64,000 nt of DNA, taken from Chionis minor. Lineage: Eukaryota; Chordata; Aves; Charadriiformes; Chionididae. The translations under genes and the position numbers were made by a program. Numbering within the stretch: position 1 is the first letter of the stretch; each line of letters starts with the position of its first letter. The notes below the pieces were generated by a model. It saw nothing but the letters and a program-made list of their open reading frames with translations, made no database searches and was not told the origin of the DNA. The stretch is from assembly GCA_013398295.1 (NCBI GenBank), contig VZSF01008752.1:62001-126000 (forward strand), in the 5' to 3' direction. Shown piece after piece: positions 37,690 through 63,560 of the stretch.

Positions 37690-38750
37690 ACAGGTAATGT
37701 TTCATCTTTTCACTTTCTCTGGTGGCTATTCATAATCTGTAATTAGTCTTTTTGCACAACTCCTTCCAGAGTAATTTCTCAGACAGTGGTACCTTGTGAG
37801 TAGGATTATATGCTATGACTGCGCTTGTCCTTTTGGAATAAAGTTTGCCACACAGGTGGCTTGTCGGCCACCACCCTTAGTGCTGTTGTACAGTGGGAAA
37901 TCACATGTACAAGCTGGGAGGTGTGACCATTTTTTAACAGCCCTTCTGATGTTAAGGTCCAGACTTCACATCCTCTGTGTCTGCATGGCTCACCAAGTAT
38001 GTGAGTCTTGGTACTGCGTAGGTCTTCAGAGTTGCCAGCATTCTATAAGAGTTTTGAAAGAGCTTTTCCCATGTTAGAAAACCAAGAATCAATATTCAGA
38101 TTTAGATGTCCCTTTCCAAAGGTCAATTTTCAACCCAGGGTATTTTTCAGTGTCCTAGAGCAACTGTGTTTGGCTTATGTTGAACACCTTCCAGTGCCTG
38201 CAGGCATGGATCGTTTAAGAGTCCTGGGCAGGTTTGATGAAAAAGCCATGACATTTCTCCCTCCTGGCTTTTTCGGTCAGTGCACTCACAGGAAGGTTTC
38301 TACAGGAGAGACATGTTTTGCATCCTCTCCCATTTGTTGCTTGGCAGGACCAAGCCATCAGCAAAGGCAAAGGTGGTAACCTGTCCTTGCCACATTGCGG
38401 CATTTGCTCTGGCGGAATCCATAGCCATCTTTTTCTAGGTTGCAGAGTAATGGATTGATTGGGTGACATTGGATCCCCTTTTCTGACGTTGACCTTGGTG
38501 GCAATTGGCTCAGCACGACCCTTTTTCAATTTCAGATGAGTGGAGGCACTTCCAGATCAATTTGCATCTGACTACATGCTCAGATAGTTCTTTTTACTTC
38601 AGAACCATAGGGTATGTTCATGTGTCCCTGAGTAGGCGGCCTTGGCCAGTTCTGTGAATACCGCCCAGAAGGGTAATGTTTTTTCCTAGTATATCAATGA
38701 CCAGTTGGAGTGATTTTACACTCTCAGAGCACCCAGGTTCAGCTGTAAGG
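37690..38750 (-). mobile_element. decayed R2-clade non-LTR retrotransposon (reverse transcriptase part)
   Basis: Minus-strand fossil read from high to low coordinates. Landmarks in R2 order: EPGCSES and SEHVVRCKLIWK; VNVRKGDPMSP (KGDPMSP 38461-38481); NPLLCNLEKDGYGF; FAFADGLVLP (38342-38371), where active elements have FADD; KCHGFFIKP (38230-38256); EKYPGLKIDLW (38116-38148); LKTYAVPRLTYL (37994-38029); IRRAVKKWSHLP (37915-37950) followed by ACTCDFPLYNSTKGGG. The last two blocks are typical of the segment after the reverse transcriptase in R2-type proteins. At least four frameshifts and several stops interrupt it, so it is dead. The N-terminal zinc fingers and the C-terminal restriction-like endonuclease are not recognisable, and no 28S rRNA sequence flanks it. 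The clade call is from motif pattern; a near relative of R2 is possible. Confidence 0.75.
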
Positions 38751-39633
38751 GCTCTTTGTCACCCTTTAATAGGCCCAGCTTTTGTATCCTAGTTGTCAGA
38801 ATCCATGAACAGAGTATTAAGATGGTTGATCAGATTGTGATAGGTCTCTCAGTTTTGCCACCTAGGTTGAATTCCACATCAAAATAGTTCTGTGTTCCTT
38901 GATACTACCCAGTAAACATGTTGCCAGCCATCAGTTCAAGTTCTGCTGCTGACGCTGATGTTGTGAACATCCCTCAATGGTGTCTTCAGCTAGATGGACT
39001 GAGACTTCTTAAACTGTTGTTTGGGTGGATTCTTATAATCCAGTCGGCCTGTGGACCTATGTGACCACCACAGTGTGTGCATGATCGGCTTTTGTTGATT
39101 ATCTTAAACCTTGTAAGATTTTGCTCATTTTAACGATGAGCAAAAGGCAGCCCCGCATACCCATTCTTGCATAGGCAGGAGCAATTTCTGCTACCTATAA
39201 AAAGTTATGGATGGTTCAGTCAATTCCTAAATTGACAACCGGAACCTCCTGGGGAAATCCCTGCCTGTGCACTGCCTCTTTCACCCCAAGTGGTTAAGCA
39301 ACATATCTAAACACACGGCAGGCCTCTGTTAGCTTACATGCGGCAGGACCTCCTGGGGAAAACCTCTGGCATGGCCCCAGCTGGTGGGAGAGCTCCTGCA
39401 GCGGTCAACTGTTTGGTTGGGAAATGGCTGGCATATGAGCCCATCTCCTCGTTGCCAAGCTAGCCTAAATGTGAGTGAGTTACTTCTTTGCAGATCTGTC
39501 TGTTGTCACAGCTATGCAGTGATTAGCTAGAGAGCTCCTGGAATTAATGACTATACGCCCGTGGCACGCACACAGGCAAAGCCTTCATATCCACCTGCCC
39601 CACCACTGTGACTGTAGAGTAAACTTGAATTTC

Positions 39634-39750
39634 ATGGAATCAATGAATCACCGAATCACCAGGGTTGGAAGGGACCTCTGGAGATCATCTAGTCTAACCC
39701 TCCTGCCAGAGCAGACTCACCTAGAGCAGGTTGCACAGGACGGCATCCAC
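39634..39750 (-). mobile_element. CR1 3'-end fragment
   Basis: Begins with degenerate AATCA repeats (GAATCAATGAATCACCGAAT), then AGGGTTGGAAGGGACCTCTG and GAGATCATCTAGTCTAACCC, ending around GCACAGGACGGCATCCAC. It is the reversed 3' end of a CR1 copy, 5'-truncated. Confidence 0.85.
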
Positions 39751-39759
39751 AGCTGTAAC

Positions 39760-42700
39760 TAAAATTCCATTTATTTTGCCACAATACCCGAACCGCTGAC
39801 CGCTGTTTCAACCTTGCATCCTGCACAGAGGGGCTCTCGCTATTTTCTCAGCCTTATTCAGGAGAACTCAAAAGTGTAAGGAAGAGGTAAAAGTGGGGCT
39901 TGAACGGAGCTGTCACTTCCAGAGTTCAGCATCCCTTTGAGCGAGACATGCCATGTTGGTGGTCTCCCGGCATCTCCTATCTAGGCAAAATGAGCAAGAG
40001 AAGAGCAGGCCCTCTGGTCTGCTCCTCTTCACCCGCCCCCTCCTCCAAGAGCATTTTCTGAGGAAGTTTTCCCTTTCCTAGCACTCAGGCCAAGTTCCAT
40101 GACGTCCAGAGTGTGTCTTGTGTTTCTCGTTGCGTTGCACACACCCAGCACAGCAGCTGTATTGCACAACAGACACACCAAACAGAACTTTTTTGCTTTT
40201 ATTAAAAGAACGGGATGTCTCAGGGCATTTCCCTGGCTGTGTCTAAATGCGGGAAGCCCTATTGACACAGCCACTGCCCAGCGGGGTACAGACTGGGGAC
40301 AAGTTAGCTGTGAAGCCCATGTGTGTAGGTACTCTCAGCATACAGCCCACCAGGACTCAGACAAGGCTGAAGACTTCCCTGAGGGACGTTTCCTTCTTGG
40401 ATGCCTGTGAGGCAGACACCCGGAGCGGAGCCCATCCACCAAACGCAGCACCCCTATCAGGAGTTGAGCTGACCCCATCAGTTGAGGACTTGAGCGAGTT
40501 TCCTTCTGGAAAGGAACCCGCAGACTTCCATCCCGTAGCAGCCCTAGGACACCTCTTCCAACCTGCACAATACTAACTTTCAGGAAAGGCTGTGACCTGC
40601 AGACGTGCGACCCACCTGAAAAATACGTGCATTAAAAAGATACCCCAAACTCCAAGGCTTGAACAGCGTGGTAATTTAAAATTGAAGTTATAATAACAAA
40701 TAATAAGTTATAATAACAAATCTAATACCAGCTTTTACTCTCAGTTTGATAACAAGCCTCTTTTCGTTTCCAGTATTTCACAAGGATGGCATTCTCCATG
40801 TGAAGGTGAGGGATGGGTAATGGCAAAGGATTGTGTCAAATACAAAGAGATTAAGGATCTTTTACAAAGGCAACAAGGAGTGTCTAAACACTGTCCTAGA
40901 GCAGCTGGATTGTAGTTCTTCACAGAGAGCAGGAAAATAAGAAAGTTCTTACAGGGAAACAAAAAGCAGCTGATGTGCAGAATGAGACATGCGAGGGATT
41001 CTGGAGGAAGGCAGAATACCCTACGCTAACAGACAGACAGAAGGAATTACCTCAGTCTTTCAGTGGGAACGTCATCTTTAATTGCTCATTAAAGCTGGTG
41101 CATTTATCTGTTTAACAATGCTGTTCTTTCCTAAGAAAGAAAAAAACCTTTCCAATATATTCTCTTCTCACCATAAAGAGCAAAACTTTTTACATGCCCA
41201 TTTAAAAACTGTCCAATTTGTAAAACCTAAAAATTGTGCAATTTGCTCAGAAAGTTGGAATAAACCAGCAAATTCCACTCCTCCCACCCACCTTGCCCAA
41301 GTTACAAAACAACGCAGAAATATGTAAGTGCTTTTATTAATTGTTACTGTTTGTTTAACAAGTGAGTGACCTTTTTCAGAACCAAAAAAAGTTAATGAAA
41401 TATTTTGGAGACACATTATTCTTGCATTCTACAGATATATGGGCATTTCCAAACAAATAACCAATCTAGAACAATAGCTGTTGGGCAAGTTAAAGCACAC
41501 AACAGAACTTTCAACATAACAACCTACAAAGGGGGGATGTTTCAAAAATATGTAACATACCAACAGACACGAGTTTTGGTAGAAACTAATAGGAACGGTG
41601 CTTCTAAACCAGTTAAAACACTGTTAAAAATCCTCCCCAAATAACTCTTCAGTCTTAATATACTGATCTGCAAAGTGCCCCTGAACAGCAGTTCAACAAT
41701 TCTTTGTACAAATAATTGACACTTCTCAAGAAGTGAAAGCAAGTATCAAACATTTATTAACATTACATCCAACCCTGTGCAGTCGAGCATATGATGCTTC
41801 AACTTACATATTTATACTGAAAAAAGTATTTTACCCCCTTGATTACATTTTCTTTAAACATTTAGTGATGTGACAATCTATGAAAAAAAATGAAAAAGCA
41901 TAAAATACATGATCTTGCAATACTAAGAACTCCAGAGTATGTACAAAGTCAAGGCATGTGTCTTAAATACACAGGCGTTGATTCACTGTTTGTCAGCCGA
42001 GTTGTTTAACTGCCTGTACGTACATATGAAATGTGCCACAGCTGTGTGGTCAGACACCCTCCACATCCTGGGGGAATTACATGCAGGGTAATTAGTTGTT
42101 CAATCTAATTTGTTCTACCGGGCAATTATGGCACATACATGTGGCCAGCTACAGCAGCTCGGCTCAGGCTGTCACACATGAGGAGTAACTCAATTGCGTT
42201 CTCATCTCCCAACCCGCACATCTTGGCATCCAGACAAATTTTGGCCTTTCTGGTGCTTGTGAAGGCATCTCTCTTCCCCCCCCCTCCACCCCCCCAGTCT
42301 GTCTGTCTACTAGAATTTTATTTTAAAAAATAAGAAAAATAAAATCAGTATATAAGAGACTAATAAATCAATACAACAGTATAATTAACACCACCAAGGT
42401 GAGCAAAATCACAACTGGAAAACCGAGTAGTTGGAAAACATATATTCTGTTTAAGAATTTTCTTTCACGTTAAGGTATTTTTGCTGAGTAACTGGATTAG
42501 GTTGCACACACTGCTTCAAAAGATTTATCTGTTGTCTTCTGTGCCTAGCCAGAAATGAAACCAGGAGGAAATAACAAGAGAAAAACCCACATTGCTGGAG
42601 TTCTTCGTTAAACTTGGATGGGCACTCACTGAGCTGGATTGCTTCTGAGCCATGCAGTAGCTGACTGCCTGCCTAGAGCAAACATGCCTGTCAAGTCTAG

Positions 42701-42950
42701 CCCTCAGTAAATAAAGAATGGCTAATTAAAGAACTGACAACCTACCAACACTAATCAAAGTCAAGCAACAGAGAAGATCAGACGTTAGAAACAAAAGGGC
42801 AAACATTGCCCCTTTGAGGTTTAAGGCTGGATTAGAAAGGAAAAAGAAAAAAAGTTATCCTCCAAAATACGTGGCACATTTGAAAAAGGAGGTGGTGCCT
42901 ACCGCTACAAGGATCTGAAGGATACACAGTTTTAAGGGGTTTCAAGCATG
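39760..42950. other. intergenic, 3' of CCDC127
   Basis: No gene was recognised. At 40.0-40.6 kb a GC-richer patch has open frames on both strands with no known domain. Beyond about 40.6 kb the DNA is AT-rich, with a short pyrimidine tract at 42270-42300. Part of it may be an extended CCDC127 3' UTR. Confidence 0.35.
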
Positions 42951-42975
42951 GAAATGCATGGGGGTAATTTTTTAA

Positions 42976-43005
42976 TTTATTTTTAAATATCTAGATCTGT
43001 TTATT
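42976..43005 (-). terminator. CCDC127: candidate poly(A) signals of CCDC127
   Basis: Two AATAAA hexamers on the minus strand (43000-43005 and 42976-42981) are the first after the CCDC127 stop. They would give a 3' UTR of about 1.25 kb. Later candidates at about 41.75 and 41.33 kb cannot be excluded. Confidence 0.35.
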
Positions 43006-43649
43006 TTACTGCACTAACTAAAGTAAAAAGCTCCCTTTCTTACAAATTTGCAACGCTTGTACAGCTGTAGGCTTTCGTAGTCGTGTGTATGTGAAGTGGT
43101 GAACCATAAGCTCAAAATTTAAAGCCATGGAAAAGCATCCGTCGGTTCTGGGAGAACTGCGGCAGGTTGGGAAGGGAGGTAGTGGCTACCAGCGCAGGCT
43201 GTATTTAGGTTCCTCTCTGTGAGTAACAAACTGGGCCTGTCCAAGGGCCAGAGCCAAGCCCAACGGCTCTAACGCAGGGAGGTTCCTGCACGCTAACCAG
43301 GCTCCAGGCAGCGCACTGGGACACAGAGGCAGCAGCACGCTGATGTCGGCAATGGAGGCACACTGTTGGGTTACAACTCAAACCTTGGCTAAGAGAAAAA
43401 TGTGAGTATTCTTAACGTATCTCCAGTGTGATGAGAATGTAACTTTGAGTTTATACGCTCTCTGGCATTCAAACACGGATTTCTAGTTCCAATGAGACTT
43501 TCATTAATCTGTGTCTTTATGTATTATTTTAGTTAGCATCTTTTGGATATTTCCTTCATAAAGCACTATTTGTATGTTAAGCTGGAAAAGAATGGAAGAC
43601 CGATTAATCTGAAACATGATCATACCATTTCCCCCTTCTGAATACTAAC

Positions 43650-43710
43650 ACATACATTTATATATATACACACACGTATATAGAAATGTACATATATATA
43701 CATTTATGTG
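43650..43710. repeat. TATACA/TATA microsatellite in the CCDC127 3' UTR region
   Basis: Alternating TATATA, CACACGTATA and CATATATACA units. Simple-sequence DNA. Confidence 0.7.
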
Positions 43711-44224
43711 ACATGCTCAAACACTGCCTCTTCCAAACATCTGCCTCAATATCAGTCTTGCTTAAACAAACAAAAGGACAAAAAAAGAATAATAATGAAA
43801 AAAAAAAGATAGCTTTGAGACATCACGTAAAACATCAGGGATAAGGAGTACAATGTGCTACTCCACTTAGGGGAGACAAATCACATCTTTCTGTTGATGG
43901 AGTATGACCTTCAACCAGATAAATCACTCTAAACAGAGTTCTGTTTTGCTGCTTCTGGTACCTATGGAAGCTGGCATCTCTCTATACTACACTGCAGTCT
44001 GCAATACAAACACACTCACAGAGTTTAAGAGCATGCATAGCTCACTGGAGCATCTGTCGTTAGTGAAAGGAAAGGCACCAACACTGCACATGTCCCATGC
44101 AAACACAAGTGCAACGAGGAGGAAAAACGGAAACATAGTAGGAGAATTTAACAGCTTCAGACTACAACTGCGATTGTCCCTACTATGCACGGTGGATCAC
44201 ATGAAATGCCATTAGTTCCCCCAC

Positions 44225-45988
44225 TTATCGTTTTCCTAACATGGCCTTTTCTGCCCTCTTGAACTTCTGTAGTTCAATAGCTAGTTCCCAATATCTCAGA
44301 TACAGCCACATAAGTCTTCCATTTTGACTTTTGTTTCTGTTCAGCAGATTGCTACAGTAATTATCATGCCTGAAAATATCTTTTAAGCCACTTTCCATAT
44401 GTAGAGTCATAGCAACAGGATCAGTTGCTGCTTTAACTAGCAGATTTTTCTCTATTTCTAGTCTCTGGCTTCTGGGTACAACAAGACTGCAGTAGATGTC
44501 CTGTCTTTCTTTAAGTCCCTCTTCAAATTCTTTTAGTAAAATATTGGCTCTCTTTTGCCACTCTTCTTCCTTTGCCAGACAACTTTGGTACAAGTTACCT
44601 GCCGCTCCTGAGTGCAAAAGGACTTGTTTTTCTCGCTCTAACTTCTCCTGCTCCTGCTCTAGGATCCTTCTTTCTTCTACTAGTTTGCGACTCTGGGACA
44701 CGAGGGCTTCACGGTAACTCAGGGTTCTGTTGCGTTCCTTTTCAAGCTCCAACTCCAAGTGAGCAACTGTGCGACGACTTTCTGTGATTGTATCTCTGTA
44801 TTTGGCTTCCAGGTCTTTTTGTAAAGATGAATGTTTTTTATAATATTCCTTTTTTTCCCTTTCTATTTCTTTTTGACATTCTCTGGTCCAGATCCAACCT
44901 ATCATATATAAATGAGACTTCAGACACGAGTATAACACATATAACATTGTTGGGTATGATTAATTAACTATGTCTCTAAAGAAGCTATTGAATGGCAAAA
45001 AACTTTCTTTCCTGCCCTCCCCAGTGATATTCACTCCTATTCACATGTCCCACAAAATGTATTTCTGTGGGTCACGTGAAATGATCATACTTTCTTTGAA
45101 GTAAAACCTCCCTTAGTCTTTTATTGCTAATGCATACATTTCTGGGATTCAAGAATGAAAATAAAGTTACGGGGAAGCAAACTGGAGGTTTCCAATGCGG
45201 GAACTGCCCTGAGAACTTTTCAGGCCTGGTAAATAAATATATATCAGCAGCTCCTTGGGTTGTTACCTCTGGGCTGTCTAGCACATCATGCCTCCGCTCT
45301 TCTGAAAGAGCTTTGTAAACTGCAGCTTATAGAATCATAGAATGACTTGGGCTGGAAGAGACCTTCAAGATCATCGAGTCCAACCATAAACCTATGCCAA
45401 AACCACCCCTAAACCATGTCCCTCAGCACCACGTCTACCCGTCTTTTAAATACCTCCAGGGACGGTGATTCCACCACCTCCCTGGGCAGCCTGTTCCAAT
45501 GCTTGATAACCCTTTCGGTAAGGAAGTTTTCTCTAATATCCAACCTAAACCTCCCCTGGCACAACTTGAGGCCATTTCCTCTTGTCCTGTCGCTTGTTAC
45601 TTGGGAGAAGAGATTGACCCCCACCTCGCTATAACCTCCTTTCAGCTTAGTAAACACAGAGTCAGTTCCATGCGTGAAAAACGGCAGTTGCCTTAATGCT
45701 ATAAACAAAGCTGACTGTTTATAACACGAGAAACCAGCAGACCAGCGGGAATCCCTAGGTGGGGCGCCACGACACTGCTGCAGAGCCTCCCCTCTGGCCG
45801 GCGGGGGAGAGGCCCGAGCGCAGCCGCCCCCTCCAGCCCCCCGCAGACGGGCCTGGCCGCTACTTACGGAAGGCGGCCAAGCCCAGCATGGGGACCAGCA
45901 AGGCGTAGTTCCATCTGCTGCCTTCATCCCCGGGCTCCCGTCGGTTTGGCAGGATGTTCCAGTTGGGAGGGTCATTTAAGTTATTCAT
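44225..45988 (-). CDS. CCDC127: CCDC127, coiled-coil domain-containing protein 127 (complete)
   Basis: Two coding exons: 45868-45988 (121 nt) and 44225-44898 (674 nt). They are joined across a GT-AG intron of 969 nt at a split Arg codon, giving 264 residues (human has 260). The N-terminus [12 protein letters not shown] and the hydrophobic [20 protein letters not shown] (one likely membrane or signal-anchor segment, about residues 26-44) are followed by a long charged helical coiled coil (about residues 48-135: [47 protein letters not shown]). A conserved C-terminal part includes [13 protein letters not shown] and [21 protein letters not shown]. The function of the family is poorly known, and I assign none beyond a probable membrane-anchored coiled-coil protein. 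It stands head to head with SDHA, as in mammals. Confidence 0.96.
45329..45645 (-). mobile_element. CR1 3'-end fragment in the CCDC127 intron
   Basis: Longest short CR1 piece of the window. It starts at TATAGAATCATAGAATGACT and runs through GACGGTGATTCCACCACCTC, the AAGGAAGTTTTCTCTAATATC block and GAGAAGAGATTGACCCCCAC to ATAACCTCCTTTCAG. Similarity stops there, giving a 5'-truncated copy of about 317 bp oriented with the host gene. It is well preserved, hence fairly young. Confidence 0.95.
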
Positions 45989-46686
45989 GAAGGCACCTGA
46001 GACACGGGGGAGAGAAACCCGGCGTTACCCGCGCGGGAAGGCACGGGGCCGCGCCCACAGGCTACCCCGCCAGCTGCGGGGCAGCCATTTCTGCCCCAGG
46101 CCCTCGAACACCGCCCCCCGTCACCGGGGAACTCGGGCCCAGCGAGAGGCTCCGCTCCCCGCCCCGCTCCCTAACAACCGCACCGCACGCCGCCGCCGCT
46201 ACCACCCACCCCTTTCCCCGGGCCCGGGGGCACGTTAGCTGATGTCGCCGCCCCCGAGGCCTTCAAGTCTCTCCGTGCCGCAGGGCCCGGCCCGGCCCGC
46301 CGCGGGACCGACACCCACCGCCGCCGCCGCTGTCACCTACCTGCCGCCCCCGCCCCCCTCGGGCCGGCCCATTGGCCTAGAGAAAGCGGGGGAGAGGCCG
46401 GGGGGGGGGCGGGGAGAGCAACAAACGGGCTCGCCCAAGTCCTAAGGGCTCCCGGTCGTCTGTCCCCGTCCCAGGTGGCGGGGCGGAGGGAGGTTTGGCG
46501 GGGGGGACACCCCGCACACAAGCACCCACGCGCTCATCCCGCAACTCCCCCCCCGCACAATTGGTCTCTCCCGCCGAGCCTTGCGGGTAGCGGCGCCGTT
46601 AGCGGCGGTCTCGCGCGTGCGCTGTCGCTCCCTCCCTCCCTCCTTCCTTCCCCCCCAACCCTCCCGCCCCCCCGGGTCCCAGCGAA

Positions 46687-61506
<14,820 letters not shown>

Positions 61507-61739
61507 GAACTTACATTTAACTTGCAGTCTGCTCCCTGAGGGGGTTAGTGTACATAAGCATAGCACGAGCAAATCAAAATGGTATTGTCACCGTCAATTA
61601 ATGGGAAATGCTAACTAAACTCTTCTCCGTCTTGTATTCTGCTGTGGCTTACTGTACAATTATGGTAATGGAATGCGGGACAGCTTATGTTCTTCCACCC
61701 ATCTGTCAAAACTGACAGGAAAAACACAAAATGTGTCTA

Positions 61740-61745
61740 AATAAA
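61740..61745 (+). terminator. SDHA: SDHA poly(A) signal
   Basis: AATAAA, 234 nt after the SDHA stop codon and the first canonical hexamer downstream. A short 3' UTR of about 250 nt follows from its use. Confidence 0.7.
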
Positions 61746-61764
61746 GTAATTAGAAGTCTTGTAT

Positions 61765-62550
61765 TTGTATTTGTTTGAATATGCTATTATGTATATAATT
61801 ACAGTGCTTTTTGTTTTGGATGTATAGTTCCATACTTTAAGAACAAGAAATGCATTGCAATGCTTTTAGACAAGATTGAGATGCTGAATTTTATGATAAC
61901 AGGTCGTGAAATCAATGAAGTAACGTGAAAGAAAAAATGATGCACTAGTAATTACGACTTCTTTTTCTCAAGCTGAAGTTGTAAAAACTCTAATACTGTT
62001 GTTGTATTGAAGGAAACAAGATACTTCCACTCCAGTTACTTTCTCTATAATATACCGTGAATAGCCATTAAGATTATATTCTGATCTCTACTGTCCCTGG
62101 AACTTCTGAAGCCACTTGAGTGGCATGTCCTCTGTGCGTGTATTTCATAGACTGTCTCTTCTCTCAGAGGAACCAAGGGGCAATTTTGCAGGCAACTTCC
62201 TTTTAATATTAAAGCTTAGCTTTAACTTGTAAGGCAGCAAGAGCTCAGTTTCTAGCAGCATTTCCCTGAATCACTCCTGGTTCTTGGAGGACTGAAGTGT
62301 AACTTGACACATTGCAATTAAATGGAGAGTTTCTTAAGTTTTGTCCTTTTTTTTTGTTGTTGTTGTTTGTTTTCTCAACTGCTGGATGGTGGCTGTTGGA
62401 AAAAAATGTATGTTGGAAAAACCGGAATGGTGCTGGTGATGGTTGGAAAACTTCACTCTGGTGGCGTTTCTGTACCTAGAAATGCACTGCCCTTGCGTGG
62501 GCAGGAAGGGGAGAGGCTTTTTGGATAGAGCGAGCCCTGGCTGTTGTTAA
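61765..62550. other. intergenic, 3' of SDHA
   Basis: AT-rich, no gene recognised. A short T/G microsatellite-like run lies at about 62340-62370. CpG content rises from about 62.55 kb. Confidence 0.5.
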
Positions 62551-62599
62551 GGAGGGAGGAAATAACGCTTCGCCCATCTTTAGAGGTTACACTAAAGCG

Positions 62600-63555
62600 G
62601 AACGAGCTGATCCTTCCCTCCCATCCTCTGGGAAGGGCTGTTCCGCGGCTCCGCCGCTGCCCTTGGCAGAGGGGAGGTGGTTTTTCCTCAGGCCGGGGGG
62701 GGGCGGGCCCTGGGCCCTGCGCTGAGGCGCTTCTCCCGCCGCCGCCGGCCCCCCGCTCCCCGCCCCGCCCGCCGCAACCCATTGGGCGCGGCGGAACCTC
62801 GGCGGAGATGGACGGCCCTGACGCTCGTCCGGGGCGGGCCCCGTCTGTCTCCCCTCCCCTCCCGGCGGCCGGCCCCCCGCGGTGCTCCCCGCCGCCCTCG
62901 CCATGCACCGCTCACTCCGCGCCTGCCGCCGCCTCGGCTGNNNNNNNNNNNNNNNNNNNNNNNNNNNNNNNNNNNNNNNNNNNNNNNNNNNNNNNNNNNN
63001 NNNNNNNNNNNNNNNNNNNNNNNNNNNNNNNNNNNNNNNNNNNNNNNNNNNNNNNNNNNNNNNNNNNNNNNNNNNNNNNNNNNNNNNNNNNNNNNNNNNN
63101 NNNNNNNNNNNNNNNNNGGGGGTGGCACAGGGACAGCGGTGACCTCTAACTGCCGCCGCCGCCGGGGCTCCTCCCACCGCACCTCGCGACACCCCCGCCC
63201 CCCCGTTAACCGGCCGGAGGGAAGGGCGGGCAGCGGCAGGGCGGCAGTCCGCTCCGCTCCCCCGCGGGGAGGGCGCCGGCACCGGCAAGGCCTTCCCGGC
63301 CGTCCCCAGCCGTTCACCCGCTTCCGCCGGTGGAGGCTGCGGGGCCTTGTCCCCGCCCCGGGCGCAGCCGGAGTTGCAGCCGGGATTTGTCCGGGTGCTC
63401 CACCCGCGGGGCTGGGGGCGGCGGGGGTGAGGGCTGCGGCGCGGCAGGGTGGTGTCGGCCGGGTAACCGGGAAAGGTGGGACCTGCCGCCGCAGAGCCGT
63501 GGCGTGCGGGGCTTCCTCCGCGGGAACGGCGGGGCCTGCCTTCGGGCGCTGAGGC
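62600..63555. promoter_or_regulatory. second CpG island, probable promoter/first exon of the next gene
   Basis: Extremely GC- and CpG-rich DNA with GC boxes (GGGCGGGG) and an inverted CCAAT box (ATTGG at 62781-62785). It is interrupted by the assembly gap. Very long open frames on both strands result from the composition and the Ns, and none has a recognisable domain. By position next to SDHA this could be the PDCD6 promoter, since PDCD6 follows SDHA in human. No PDCD6 coding sequence is visible, and the first exon may lie inside the gap. Confidence 0.55.
62941..63117. other. assembly gap (177 N)
   Basis: An unresolved run inside a CpG island, typical of GC-rich sequence lost in sequencing. 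Its stated length may or may not be real. Confidence 1.
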
Positions 63556-63560
63556 GCTGC

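Noticed and set aside
31490..44224. Expected LRRC14B gene beside CCDC127
   Set aside because: Searched by eye for leucine-rich-repeat coding sequence on both strands. None was seen, so not annotated.
45409..45975. 188-codon minus-strand open frame
   Set aside because: It runs from out-of-frame CCDC127 exon 1 sequence into a CR1 fragment and crosses the real donor site. A chance frame.
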